Origin: CAVWSM01 sp963799425
GTDB lineage: Bacteria; Actinomycetota; Actinomycetes; Jiangellales; Jiangellaceae
Direction: 5' to 3'
Assembly: GCA_963799425.1 (NCBI GenBank)
Contig: CAWCXA010000017.1
Location: forward strand, 1 to 64,000
DNA: 64,000 nt
Under the pieces are notes generated by a model. That model made no database searches. It was not told the origin of the DNA and was given only the letters and a program-made list of their open reading frames with translations. Within the stretch, counting starts at the first letter, position 1, and every line of letters begins with the position of its first letter. Made by a program: the position numbers and the translations under genes. This document shows positions 8,490 to 17,456 of this stretch, piece by piece.

Positions 8490-9431
8490 TCAGCGCCAGC
8501 CTGTCCGTTGCCGGAGCCAGTCGACGCAGGCGACCCCCTGCAACCGTTGGAACCCCCGCAGACTCGGCAGCCCCTTGGGTGCCGGCCGTCTTGCCCCGTC
8601 GAAGAAGTAGCCCGCGAGCGCGGCGAGATAGGCGGTGACAGCAGCGGGATCGGCCTCGGCACCCACTCGCCGCCGGGCCAAGAGGCGCTCAGGGTCATGC
8701 CCGCCATGGAGCTGGGCGTTGACCAGCAACTGCACCGTGTCGATCCAGGGCGCACCTCGAGCGGCGTGCGGCCAGTCGACGATGAGGACGCGCGAATCGG
8801 TCAGCAGGAGGTTGTCGGCGCGCACGTCGTCGTGCACCAACGCTTCGCCCTTCGTTGCCGTGACCGCAGATGACGCGAGTTCAACCAAGGCCGGCAGGTG
8901 AGCGACTGCCCAAGGGTGCAGGTCCGGTCCGGGGTCCGCCGCCAGTCGTTCCCAGCCACGGAAGTCGATCGCGCTGGACTCGGCGTAGGTCCCGAGCCAC
9001 TCGAGCGATGTCGGCTTCTCCACCGCGGCCATGGCGTCCAACGCGCCGAGGCAGCGCTCGAGCTCGTCGGGGAGCCACGGTGTGGCCGGGTGCCGGCCGT
9101 CGACGTCCTCGAAGATCAGCGCGATCCAGTCGCCGTCGTCGTGCGACGCGAGCATCCGGGGCGTCGGCACTTGAGGCGGCAGTGCGGCGGCGATGCGCGC
9201 CTCCAGGCGATGCAAGCCCGGGGAGTCGGGGTTCTGCGCCGAGCTCACGGCCTTGACGAACGCCCGACGACCGTCGGCTGTTCGCACCCTGTCGGCACTG
9301 CCTGGGGAGAACCCGCCAGGTTGCGAGACCGCCTCGGTCACCGGCGCACCCAGCACACTCTCGACCGCGGCCCGCAGGCGTACCGGCAGATCCCGCCACT
9401 GAACCCGCTGTCCGCCGCCCACGACCGTCAC
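8490..9431 (-). CDS. Aminoglycoside phosphotransferase (APH)-family kinase
   Basis: A 313-residue small-molecule kinase-like protein. The APH/protein-kinase fold is shown by the Brenner motif LVHDDVRADNLLL (catalytic Asp and metal-binding Asn) and the DFG-equivalent VLIVDWPHA. The usual nucleotide lysine is in RRAFVKAV near residue 60. The substrate may be a sugar, amino acid or drug; nothing here indicates antibiotic resistance. I chose GTG at 9431 because upstream in-frame codons run into the lepA promoter and lack family similarity. It diverges from lepA with about 106 bp between starts. Confidence 0.8.
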   Translation of the reverse strand: MTVVGGGQRVQWRDLPVRLRAAVESVLGAPVTEAVSQPGGFSPGSADRVRTADGRRAFVKAVSSAQNPDSPGLHRLEARIAAALPPQVPTPRMLASHDDGDWIALIFEDVDGRHPATPWLPDELERCLGALDAMAAVEKPTSLEWLGTYAESSAIDFRGWERLAADPGPDLHPWAVAHLPALVELASSAVTATKGEALVHDDVRADNLLLTDSRVLIVDWPHAARGAPWIDTVQLLVNAQLHGGHDPERLLARRRVGAEADPAAVTAYLAALAGYFFDGARRPAPKGLPSLRGFQRLQGVACVDWLRQRTGWR

Positions 9432-9537
9432 CGCGGCCAGTGTGGGCGAAGGTCCGGCCGCCCCGCGACTGCATTTCCAGGTGCGCGTCCTGGACATGGG
9501 ACCATGGAGGCGTCCCTGTCCAGGCAGTGAGGAACCC

Positions 9538-11385
9538 GTGCCCCCGACCCCCAAGGCCCCGGCGCCGAGCGCTACGCCGCCGCAGCTGATCCGCAACTTC
9601 TGCATCATCGCCCACATCGACCACGGCAAGTCGACGCTGGCCGACCGGATGCTGCAGCTCACGGGGGTCGTTGACGACCGGCAGATGCGCGCGCAATACC
9701 TCGACCGCATGGACATCGAGCGCGAGCGCGGCATCACCATCAAGAGTCAGGCAGTGCGGCTGCCCTGGACTGCCGGCGAAGAGACCTACGTGCTCAACCT
9801 GATCGACACGCCGGGCCACGTCGACTTCACCTACGAGGTGTCTAGGTCGCTCGCGGCCTGCGAGGGCGCGGTCCTGCTCGTCGACGCGGCTCAGGGCATC
9901 GAGGCGCAGACGCTCGCCAACCTCTACCTCGCACTCGAGAACGACCTGCACGTCATCCCCGTACTCAACAAGATCGATCTTCCCGCGGCCCAACCGGAGA
10001 AGTACGCCGCCGAGCTCGCCCACCTCATCGGCTGCGACCCGTCCGAAGTGATGCGGGTCAGCGGCAAGACCGGCGAGGGGGTGGGCGACCTGCTCGACCA
10101 GATCGTGCGGCAGGTGCCGCCGCCGCAGGGCAACACCGACGCGCCGGCCCGCGCGATGATCTTCGACAGCGTCTACGACACGTATCGCGGCGTCGTCACC
10201 TACGTACGAGTCATCGACGGGCATCTCAGCCCACGCGAACGCATCCTCATGATGTCGACCCGCGCGACGCACGAGCTGCTGGAGATCGGCGTGATCTCGC
10301 CGGAGATGGTGCCCAGCAAGGGGCTCGCTGTCGGTGAGGTCGGCTACCTGATCACCGGAGTCAAGGATGTTCGGCAGTCCAAGGTCGGCGACACGATAAC
10401 CAACCAGAGCAAGCCGGCGACCGAGGCGCTGGCAGGCTACCGGGAGCCCAAGCCGATGGTCTTCTCCGGGCTCTACCCGATTGACGGTTCGGACTACCCG
10501 GCGCTGCGGGATGCGCTCGACAGGCTCAAGCTCAACGACGCCGCGCTGCAGTACGAGCCGGAGACGTCCGTTGCACTCGGCTTCGGCTACCGGTTGGGCT
10601 TCCTTGGCTTGCTGCACATGGAGATCGTGCGTGAGCGGCTCGAGCGGGAGTTCAACCTCGACCTCATCTCAACGGCGCCCAACGTCGTCTATCGGGTCGT
10701 GATGGAGGACGGCACTGAGCAGATCGTCACCAACCCGAGCGAGTTCCCGACGGGCAAGATCGACCGGGTCTACGAGCCGGTCGTACGGTCCACGATCCTC
10801 GCACCCAGCGAGTTCGTCGGGGCGATCATGGAGCTCTGCCAGTCTCGGCGGGGGTCGCTGCTCGGCATGGACTACCTGTCGGAGGACCGTGTCGAGCTGC
10901 GCTACGCGCTGCCGCTGGCCGAGATCGTCTTCGACTTCTTCGACCAGCTCAAGTCACGCACGCGGGGCTATGCCTCGCTCGACTATGAGCCCACGGGCGA
11001 GCAGGAGGCGGCGCTCGTCAAGGTTGACATCCTGCTGCACGGCGACCCGGTCGACGCGTTCAGCGCGATCGTGCACAAGGACAAGGCTTACTCCTACGGC
11101 GTCGCCATGGCCGGCAAGCTCAAGGAGCTCATCCCGCGGCAGCAGTTCGAGGTGCCGATCCAGGCGGCCATCGGGGCGCGGGTGATCGCGCGGGAGAACA
11201 TCCGGGCGATCCGCAAGGACGTGCTTGCCAAGTGCTATGGCGGTGACATCACCCGTAAACGAAAGCTGCTGGAGAAGCAGAAGGAAGGCAAGAAGCGGAT
11301 GAAGATGGTCGGCCGCGTCGAGGTGCCCCAGGAGGCCTTCATCGCCGCGTTGTCGACTGGGGAGTCGTCCGCCAAGCAGCCCTGA
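9538..11385 (+). CDS. lepA: Elongation factor 4 (LepA/EF4)
   Basis: A 615-residue ribosome-associated GTPase. G motifs are IAHIDHGKSTLADR, DTPGHVDF and NKIDLP; switch I contains the conserved RGITIK. EF-G-like domains II, III and V follow, then the LepA-specific C-terminal domain with the basic run GGDITRKRKLLEKQKEGKKR. EF4 helps translation initiation/elongation under stress. GTG at 9538 with GAGGAA a few bases upstream gives a start typical of the family; an in-frame ATG at 9442 would add an unlikely N-terminal extension. The length matches the family. Confidence 0.96.
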   Translation: MPPTPKAPAPSATPPQLIRNFCIIAHIDHGKSTLADRMLQLTGVVDDRQMRAQYLDRMDIERERGITIKSQAVRLPWTAGEETYVLNLIDTPGHVDFTYEVSRSLAACEGAVLLVDAAQGIEAQTLANLYLALENDLHVIPVLNKIDLPAAQPEKYAAELAHLIGCDPSEVMRVSGKTGEGVGDLLDQIVRQVPPPQGNTDAPARAMIFDSVYDTYRGVVTYVRVIDGHLSPRERILMMSTRATHELLEIGVISPEMVPSKGLAVGEVGYLITGVKDVRQSKVGDTITNQSKPATEALAGYREPKPMVFSGLYPIDGSDYPALRDALDRLKLNDAALQYEPETSVALGFGYRLGFLGLLHMEIVRERLEREFNLDLISTAPNVVYRVVMEDGTEQIVTNPSEFPTGKIDRVYEPVVRSTILAPSEFVGAIMELCQSRRGSLLGMDYLSEDRVELRYALPLAEIVFDFFDQLKSRTRGYASLDYEPTGEQEAALVKVDILLHGDPVDAFSAIVHKDKAYSYGVAMAGKLKELIPRQQFEVPIQAAIGARVIARENIRAIRKDVLAKCYGGDITRKRKLLEKQKEGKKRMKMVGRVEVPQEAFIAALSTGESSAKQP

Positions 11386-11547
11386 CCGTTTCCGGGTGGC
11401 TTTCCGGGATGCCTCTGGCGCCGTGGGTTAACGGACCGGTAACTTCCGCTCCACGTGTCAGGATGGGATCTGTCGCGGTTCTTCCGTGACAGCTACCGTT
11501 CCTGACGACCCAGCCAATGGTGACGGGATTCCAACGGAGGCCCCTGC

Positions 11548-13377
11548 ATGAGCAATGCCACGACTGATCCGGCGACCTTCGTCGCGGATCGCCCTGCGTC
11601 CGTGGGGCGGATGTTCCTTGACCGGGTCGCCGCAACGCCCGACACCGAGGCGTTCCGGTACCCCACCGGAGACGGCGGCTGGAGCTCGGTCACCTGGCAG
11701 CAGACCGCCGACCGCGTGTTCGCGCAGGCAGCCGGCCTGATCGCCCTCGGCGTCGAGGCCGAGCAGCGGGTCGCGATCGCATCGTCGACGCGTTACGAGT
11801 GGATCCTCGCCGACCTCGCCATCATGTGTGCGGGCGCGGCCACGACCACTGTCTACCCGTCGACCAACGCCGAGGACACGATCTTCATCCTGTCCGACTC
11901 GGGCAGCCGCGTGGCCTTTGCCGAGGATGAGAAGCAGGTCGCCAAGATCGTCCAGCACCGTGCGCAGCTCCCTGACCTGACCCGTGTGGTGGTCGTCGAC
12001 GGCACAGGTGACGGCGACTTCGTGATCACGTTGGCCGAGCTGGAGGAGCGCGGCCGCGCCCACCTCGCCGAGCACCCCGACGCCATCGAGCAAGCGGTCA
12101 ACGCTGTCGGCCCTGAGCACCTCGCCACGCTCATCTACACGTCTGGCACAACAGGCAAGCCCAAGGGTGTGCGACTCGTTCACGACAACTGGACCTACGA
12201 GGGCGTCGCGATCGACGCCCTCGGCATCCTGCGCCACGACGATCTGCAGTTCCTCTGGCTGCCGCTTGCGCACTCGTTCGGCAAGGTGCTGCTGTCCGCG
12301 CAGCTGCAGATCGGCTTCGCCACTGCGGTCGACGGCAACGTCGAGCGCATCGTCGACAACCTCGGCGTCATCCAGCCGACTTTCATGGCAGCAGCCCCGC
12401 GCATCTTTGAGAAGGTCCACGCGCGCATCATCACGATGCAGCGCGCAGAGGGCGGCGTGAAGTACAAGATCTTCTCCTGGGCGTTCGACGTCGGTCTCAA
12501 GGCTTCGCGGCTGGAGCGCTCGGGCCAGCAGGTCCCTGCCACCCTCGCGTTGCAGCGCCGGCTGGCCGACAAGCTGGTGTTCTCAAAGATCCGGCACCGC
12601 TTCGGCGGCCGGCTGCGTTACTTCGTCTCCGGCGCAGCCGCGCTGTCGCCGCAGATCGCCGAGTGGTTCCACGCCGCCGATGCGCTCATCCTCGAGGGCT
12701 ACGGGCTGACTGAGACGAGTGCCTTCAGCTTCGTCAACCGCCCCGAGCAATACCTCATCGGCACCGTGGGTCTGCCCGCGCCGGGCACCGAAGTGCGCAT
12801 CGCCGACGACGGCGAGGTGCTCATCAAGGGCCCCGGTGTCATGCGTGGCTACCACAACATGCCCGAGGAGACCGCGGCCGTCCTCGATGACGAAGGCTGG
12901 TTCCACTCCGGCGACATCGGCGAGCTCGACGGGCCGTTCCTGCGCATCACCGACCGCAAGAAGGATCTCATCAAGACGTCTGGCGGCAAGTACGTCGCTC
13001 CACAGGAGATCGAGGTCGCCTTCAAGGCGGTCTGCCCCTACGCCAGCCAGATCGTCGTCCACGGCGATCGACGCAACTTCGTCACCGCCCTCATCACCCT
13101 CGACGAGCAGGCGATCACCGAATGGGCCGCCCGCAACAACGTCACGGCGACGTCCTATGAGGAGATCGTGCTCACGCCCGAGGTGCACGACATGGTCGAG
13201 CGCTACGTCGGCAAGCTCAACGAGCAGCTGAATCACTGGGAGACGATCAAGAAGTTCACGATCCTGCCTCGTGACCTGTCCATCGAGGAGGGGGAGATGA
13301 CCCCGAGCCTCAAGGTCAAGCGCAAGGCGGTCGAGAAGAAGTACGCCGACGTGCTGGACGCCATGTACGTGAGCTGA
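11548..13377 (+). CDS. AMP-dependent long-chain acyl-CoA synthetase (FadD15-like)
   Basis: A 609-residue ANL-superfamily ligase that activates a fatty acid to acyl-AMP and then acyl-CoA. The P-loop IYTSGTTGKPKG lies near residue 195, the A5 motif GYGLTETSAF near 390, and the C-terminal hinge and lysine in DRKKDLIKTSGGK and PSLKVKRKAV. The size and the insertion between A3 and A5 are typical of the long-chain FadD15/FAA1 group. ATG at 11548 follows GGAGG. It stands alone between lepA and hemW; the following repeat array may separate transcripts. Chain-length preference is not predictable here. Confidence 0.9.
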   Translation: MSNATTDPATFVADRPASVGRMFLDRVAATPDTEAFRYPTGDGGWSSVTWQQTADRVFAQAAGLIALGVEAEQRVAIASSTRYEWILADLAIMCAGAATTTVYPSTNAEDTIFILSDSGSRVAFAEDEKQVAKIVQHRAQLPDLTRVVVVDGTGDGDFVITLAELEERGRAHLAEHPDAIEQAVNAVGPEHLATLIYTSGTTGKPKGVRLVHDNWTYEGVAIDALGILRHDDLQFLWLPLAHSFGKVLLSAQLQIGFATAVDGNVERIVDNLGVIQPTFMAAAPRIFEKVHARIITMQRAEGGVKYKIFSWAFDVGLKASRLERSGQQVPATLALQRRLADKLVFSKIRHRFGGRLRYFVSGAAALSPQIAEWFHAADALILEGYGLTETSAFSFVNRPEQYLIGTVGLPAPGTEVRIADDGEVLIKGPGVMRGYHNMPEETAAVLDDEGWFHSGDIGELDGPFLRITDRKKDLIKTSGGKYVAPQEIEVAFKAVCPYASQIVVHGDRRNFVTALITLDEQAITEWAARNNVTATSYEEIVLTPEVHDMVERYVGKLNEQLNHWETIKKFTILPRDLSIEEGEMTPSLKVKRKAVEKKYADVLDAMYVS

Positions 13378-13380
13378 CGC

Positions 13381-13569
13381 GGGATTGGCGCAGGGCCGCC
13401 CTCTGCTAGCCGGGATTGGCGTAGGGGCACCCTCTGGCGAACCTATTGGCGCAGGGCCGCCCTCTGACATTCGGGGGTTGGCGCAGGGCCGCCCTCTGAC
13501 AATCGGGGGTTGGTGCAGGGCCGCCCTCTGACAATCAGGGGGTTGGCGCAGCGCCGCCCTCAGCCAACC
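13381..13569. repeat. Six-copy degenerate tandem repeat, period 30-33 bp
   Basis: The core CGCAGGGCCGCCCTC recurs at 13389, 13420 (CGTAGGGGCACCCTC), 13450, 13482, 13514 (TGCAGGG...) and 13547 (CGCAGCG...), separated by 30-33 bp. The unit is approximately GGGGTTGGCGCAGGGCCGCC followed by CTCTGACAATC. Each core is a short imperfect palindrome (GGGC/GCCC). The array fills the gap between the acyl-CoA synthetase and hemW. A related two-copy array is at 39847-39920. Units are adjacent and diverged, without spacers, so it is not CRISPR. Confidence 0.85.
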
Positions 13570-13597
13570 GGCACCGGCCCGCGGGTGACAATGGGGG

Positions 13598-14815
13598 ATG
13601 CCCTCGACGCTGCCCGACGGTGAGACCGCGCCTCGCGACGGATCGCTGCCCGCGCAGTCGTACGACGGGCTAGGCACCCGCCCGTTCGGCATCTACGTGC
13701 ACGTTCCCTTTTGCGCGACCCGGTGCGGCTACTGCGACTTCAACACCTACACCGCGGCCGAGCTGGGGGAGTCACCCGGGGCTTCGCGGACAACGTGGGC
13801 CGACGGAGCGCTCGCCGAGCTGCGACTCGCCCGAAGGGTGCTCGGCGACGTCGACCTGCCGGTGCAGACGGTGTTCTTCGGCGGCGGCACGCCCACCTTG
13901 CTGCCGCCGGACGACCTCGTCCGCGTCGTTCGCGCGATCGATGACGAATTCGGCCTCACGCCTGGAGCCGAGATCACGACCGAGTCCAACCCCGAGTCTG
14001 TGGGGCCGGCGGCGCTGGCGACGTTGCGGGACGGCGGGTTCACGCGGATGTCGTTCGGGATGCAGAGCGTACGCAGTCACGTACTCACCGTCCTCGATCG
14101 CACCCACACGCCCGGCCGCCCGCAGGAGGCGGTCGCGGAGGCTCGCGAGGCGGGGTTCGAGCATGTCAATCTCGACCTCATCTACGGCACGCCGGGGGAG
14201 TCGCTCGACGACTGGCGCGCATCGCTGCACGGTGCGCTGAGCGCCGAGCCGGACCACATCTCCGCGTACGCGCTCATCGTCGAGGACGGCACACGGCTCG
14301 CAACGCGCATCCGGCGCGGCGAGCTGGCCATGCCCGAAGACGACGACCAGGCCGACAAGTACGCCCTCGCCGACCAGCTGCTCACCACCGGCGGCTTCGA
14401 CTGGTACGAGGTGTCCAACTGGGCCACCACGACGGCGGCCCGGTGTCGACACAACTTGCTCTACTGGCACGGCGGCGACTGGTGGGGCATCGGGCCGGGC
14501 GCGCACAGCCACGTCGGCGGCGCCCGGTGGTGGAACGTCAAGCATCCGGCCGCGTGGGCCTCCCGGCTCGCCGCCGCCGAGAGCCCGGCATACGCGCGCG
14601 AGGTCCTCGACCCCGCCACTCGGCAGGTCGAGCGCATCCTGCTCGAGCTGCGGCTCGTCGACGGGTTGCCACTCTCGGTGCTGGAGCCGGCCGGCCTTGC
14701 CGCCGCCGCGCGCAGCGCCGACGACGGCGTGCTGACCATTACCGACGGTCGCGCTGTGCTCACGCCGAGAGGTCGGCTGCTCGCCGACGCGGTGGTGCGC
14801 GATCTGACCCCCTGA
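13598..14815 (+). CDS. hemW: Radical SAM heme chaperone HemW
   Basis: A 405-residue radical SAM protein. The iron-sulfur motif CATRCGYCDF (CX3CX2C) is near residue 40, GGGTP near 90. The signature HNLLYW (HNxxYW) near 285 distinguishes HemW from coproporphyrinogen dehydrogenase HemN. HemW binds heme and helps insert it into respiratory proteins. ATG at 13598 starts directly after the tandem repeat. The gene lies in the common actinobacterial order between lepA and hrcA. Older annotations call it coproporphyrinogen III oxidase. Confidence 0.93.
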   Translation: MPSTLPDGETAPRDGSLPAQSYDGLGTRPFGIYVHVPFCATRCGYCDFNTYTAAELGESPGASRTTWADGALAELRLARRVLGDVDLPVQTVFFGGGTPTLLPPDDLVRVVRAIDDEFGLTPGAEITTESNPESVGPAALATLRDGGFTRMSFGMQSVRSHVLTVLDRTHTPGRPQEAVAEAREAGFEHVNLDLIYGTPGESLDDWRASLHGALSAEPDHISAYALIVEDGTRLATRIRRGELAMPEDDDQADKYALADQLLTTGGFDWYEVSNWATTTAARCRHNLLYWHGGDWWGIGPGAHSHVGGARWWNVKHPAAWASRLAAAESPAYAREVLDPATRQVERILLELRLVDGLPLSVLEPAGLAAAARSADDGVLTITDGRAVLTPRGRLLADAVVRDLTP

Positions 14816-14945
14816 TCTTGTCGGTCGCAGCATCGTCTACGCTCATCGCGGCTGTCAGTGGCCGGCGACCGGGTCGTGTGCGCTCGGGCATTGCTCTGGC
14901 GGCCCGGAACCTGCAGGTCACAATTTGGCCGCGAGGCTATTCAGT

Positions 14946-15055
14946 AGGAAAGTTTCCTGTTAGTTTCACCCCCGGAGGTCGTAGGACCGCCCGGCGGACA
15001 TTCGTCCCGCCCGGTCCCGGCAGACCAAGTTCACGACCACCTGGTCTACACAGTG
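14946..15055. promoter_or_regulatory. Candidate sugar-responsive operators upstream of ABC importer
   Basis: AGGAAAGTTTCCT (14946-14958) is a perfect palindrome with a one-base centre, like the GAAAGTTTC-type boxes described for actinobacterial ROK repressors of chitosan/aminosugar genes. At 15040-15055 CCTGGTCTACACAGTG shares TGGTCTA with the DasR site. AGACCA (15022-15027) and TGGTCT (15042-15047) also form an inverted repeat. A ribosome site GTGGAGGG precedes the GTG start at 15066. Assignment to particular regulators is inference from similarity to remembered consensus sites. Confidence 0.55.
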
Positions 15056-15065
15056 GAGGGATCGC

Positions 15066-16364
15066 GTGAAGAGGAAGTTCACGATCGTCGCCGGTCTGAC
15101 GGCGATGGCGCTGGCGCTCACCGCGTGTGGCGGTGACGACGACAGCGGCGACGCAGGGTCGGCCGAGGCAAGTGGCACGCTTGACGTCTGGCTGATGCAG
15201 GACGCCGATGGCGAAAACTGGAGGCCGGTCGTTGATGCGGCCACGGCCAAGTTCAACGAGGCCAACCCCGACGTCGACGTCGAGGTCACCATCGTCCAGT
15301 GGACTGGCGGCCAGGAGCGGCTCAACACCGCCCTCGCCGGCAGCAACCCGCCTGATGTCGTGGAGCTCGGCAACACCTGGACCCCGGCCTTTGCGGCCAA
15401 CGGTGGTCTGGCTGACCTGAGCGACTCGGTGTCCGAGTTCGAGAACTCCGACACCTGGGTCAAGAGCCTCGCTGACGCCGGCACCTTCGATGGCTCCGTC
15501 TACGGCGTCCCCTACTACGGTGGCTCGCGCGTCATGACCTACCGCATGGACCTGTTCGAGCAGGCCGGCATCCCGGTGCCGTTCGCGCCGACCAGCATGG
15601 AAGAGCTCGAAGCAGCTGCCGACACGCTCAACGAGACCTTCGGGTCCAACCCGAACTTCTCGGCGTTCTACATCCCCGGTCAGCACTGGTACCTCGGCGG
15701 CGCGCTTCTCGCCGACGCGGGTGCAGAGCCGTTCGGTGAGTTCGACGGCGACAAGTGGGTCGCTACCCTCGACTCGCCCGAGTCGGTCGCGGGTCTCGAG
15801 CTCTTCGAGGAGCTGCGCAGCAAGTACTCGAAGGCTGACCCGACCGGCGAGGAGGCCGACCAGGCCTACGTCATGGGCGGCACCAACGACGTCGGAATGT
15901 TCTATGGCGCGGGCTGGGAGGCCGGCGAGGTCCTCAACGCGGAGAAGGGTGGCAACCCTGCCCTCGAGGGCCAGATCGGGCAGTTCCCGCTGCCGTCGAC
16001 CCACGCCGGCGAGACGGCCCCGGCCTTCATCGGTGGCTCGCACCTTGCAGTCCCGCAGAAGTCGGACCAGCTTGACCTGGCCAAGGAGTGGATCGCGGCC
16101 TACACCAGCACCGACATCATGACCCAGCTGGTTGAGGCTAACGGCGTCATCCCCAACACGACGACGCTGCTCAGCCTCGACGCCGACAACCCGACGTTCC
16201 TGGCGGCCCAGAACTCCTGGTTCGTCCCGACCTCGGCCAACTGGGCCGACGTCGAGGGCCAGCGGATTCCGCAGAACACGTTCGTGTCGGTGTCGACCGG
16301 CACAGCGCCTGCAGATGCCGCCGCAGATTACAACGGTCAGATCCAGGCCATCCTCGATAAGTGA
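15066..16364 (+). CDS. ABC transporter sugar-binding lipoprotein
   Basis: A 432-residue extracellular solute-binding protein (family 1). The signal peptide ends in a lipobox LTACGG (cysteine ~residue 19), so the mature protein is lipid-anchored outside the membrane; an acidic linker follows. The fold is supported by GTLDVWLMQD, the family pattern NPPDVVELGNTW and the long C-terminal lobe with many Trp/Tyr residues suited to sugar stacking. The downstream beta-N-acetylhexosaminidase suggests GlcNAc or chitobiose-type ligands, comparable to NgcE or DasA systems. GTG start at 15066 has a good ribosome site. A hairpin right after the gene probably raises its level over the permeases. Confidence 0.9.
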   Translation: MKRKFTIVAGLTAMALALTACGGDDDSGDAGSAEASGTLDVWLMQDADGENWRPVVDAATAKFNEANPDVDVEVTIVQWTGGQERLNTALAGSNPPDVVELGNTWTPAFAANGGLADLSDSVSEFENSDTWVKSLADAGTFDGSVYGVPYYGGSRVMTYRMDLFEQAGIPVPFAPTSMEELEAAADTLNETFGSNPNFSAFYIPGQHWYLGGALLADAGAEPFGEFDGDKWVATLDSPESVAGLELFEELRSKYSKADPTGEEADQAYVMGGTNDVGMFYGAGWEAGEVLNAEKGGNPALEGQIGQFPLPSTHAGETAPAFIGGSHLAVPQKSDQLDLAKEWIAAYTSTDIMTQLVEANGVIPNTTTLLSLDADNPTFLAAQNSWFVPTSANWADVEGQRIPQNTFVSVSTGTAPADAAADYNGQIQAILDK

Positions 16365-16370
16365 TCCGAA

Positions 16371-16416
16371 CCGAAGCCCGGGTCGACGCTGCACCTCGGC
16401 GCGACCCGGGCTTCGG
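16371..16416 (+). terminator. Intercistronic hairpin after binding-protein gene
   Basis: Perfect 15-bp arms CCGAAGCCCGGGTCG (16371-16385) and CGACCCGGGCTTCGG (16402-16416) with a 16-nt loop lie between the binding-protein and permease genes. Such stems are common in importer operons and act as partial terminators or 3' stabilisers, giving more binding protein than permease. Confidence 0.75.
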
Positions 16417-16454
16417 CCCGCAAGGGATCCCTCTTCAGAGCCCCAGGAGGACAG

Positions 16455-17456
16455 ATGAGCGCGCTGGGTGCGTCGACCACGCCTGGCGAGATGACTCCGG
16501 GAACCGCGGAGATCGCCCAGTTCGGGGCCGGGCCACGACTCGCCCGGCGTCGGCGCCAGCGGCCGCCGCGCAAGGGCCTGCCGTACGCGTTGGTGATCCC
16601 GAGCGTCCTGACACTCGTCGCGGTGCTCGGCTACCCGGTCCTCTACCTGCTGCGAATCTCCTTCCAGCACTTCGAGCGGGCCCAGCTCTTCGGCGCACAG
16701 CCGGCTGAGTTCATCGGGTTCGACAACTACATCGAGTTCATCACCGGTGACGACTTCGTCGCCATCGTCTTCCGTACGCTGGCATTCACTGCCGCCTGTG
16801 TCGGGCTCTCGATGGTCGCCGGTGTCGGCATCGCGCTACTCATGCAGCGGATGAGTACCTGGGTTCGCATTCCGCTGCTGGCGGCCATGATGTTCGCCTG
16901 GGCGATGCCGCCGATCGCGGCCGTCGCGGTGTTCCAGTGGTTGTTCGACTACCAGTACGGCGTCGTCAACTACCTCATCGACAAACTGCTGCCCTTCGTC
17001 GACTTCACCCCGCACCACTGGTTCCTCAACCCCGTGCAGGGCTTTGCCGTGATCGTCTTCATGATCGCCTGGGGTGCCGTGCCGTTCATCGCCATCACGG
17101 TCCATGCCGCGCTCACCCAGGTGCCGCAGGAGCTCGTGGACGCAGCGCACATTGACGGTGCTGGAAAGGTTGAGGTCTTCCGGTCGGTGATCTACCCGAT
17201 CATCAAGCCGGTGCTGCTCATTCTGACCGTGCTTTCCATCATCTGGGACTTCCAGATCATCGCCCAGATCATCGCGATGCTCAACAACACGCCGCCGCCG
17301 GAGTACTTCACGCTGCCGGTCTATTCGTACATGACGTCGATCGTGGGCGGCGACTTCGGTCTGGGTGCCGCGGCCGCGGTCTTCACAGTTCTCGCGCTCG
17401 CGGGGCTCACCTTCATCTACCTCCGGCGGATGCTTGCGAACCAGGAGATCGACTGA
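16455..17456 (+). CDS. Sugar ABC transporter permease (MalF type)
   Basis: A 333-residue inner-membrane permease. After a basic, disordered N-terminus of ~40 residues there are six predicted helices. The EAA loop that contacts the ATPase is ELVDAAHIDGAGKVEVF with the following P-x-I-K-P. It pairs with the next gene to form the heterodimeric channel of a CUT1 carbohydrate importer. ATG at 16455 follows AGGAGG. The stop codon overlaps the next start (TGATG). Confidence 0.93.
   Translation: MSALGASTTPGEMTPGTAEIAQFGAGPRLARRRRQRPPRKGLPYALVIPSVLTLVAVLGYPVLYLLRISFQHFERAQLFGAQPAEFIGFDNYIEFITGDDFVAIVFRTLAFTAACVGLSMVAGVGIALLMQRMSTWVRIPLLAAMMFAWAMPPIAAVAVFQWLFDYQYGVVNYLIDKLLPFVDFTPHHWFLNPVQGFAVIVFMIAWGAVPFIAITVHAALTQVPQELVDAAHIDGAGKVEVFRSVIYPIIKPVLLILTVLSIIWDFQIIAQIIAMLNNTPPPEYFTLPVYSYMTSIVGGDFGLGAAAAVFTVLALAGLTFIYLRRMLANQEID

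Noticed and set aside
8490..9431. Aminoglycoside resistance gene
   Set aside because: The APH fold includes many unrelated small-molecule kinases; context gives no hint of resistance.
13381..13569. CRISPR array
   Set aside because: Repeat units are adjacent, diverged and of the same length as the period; there are no unique spacers and no cas genes.
14937..16670. A 577-codon open frame on the minus strand
   Set aside because: Antisense to the sugar-binding lipoprotein, covering its promoter and hairpin; no domain visible.
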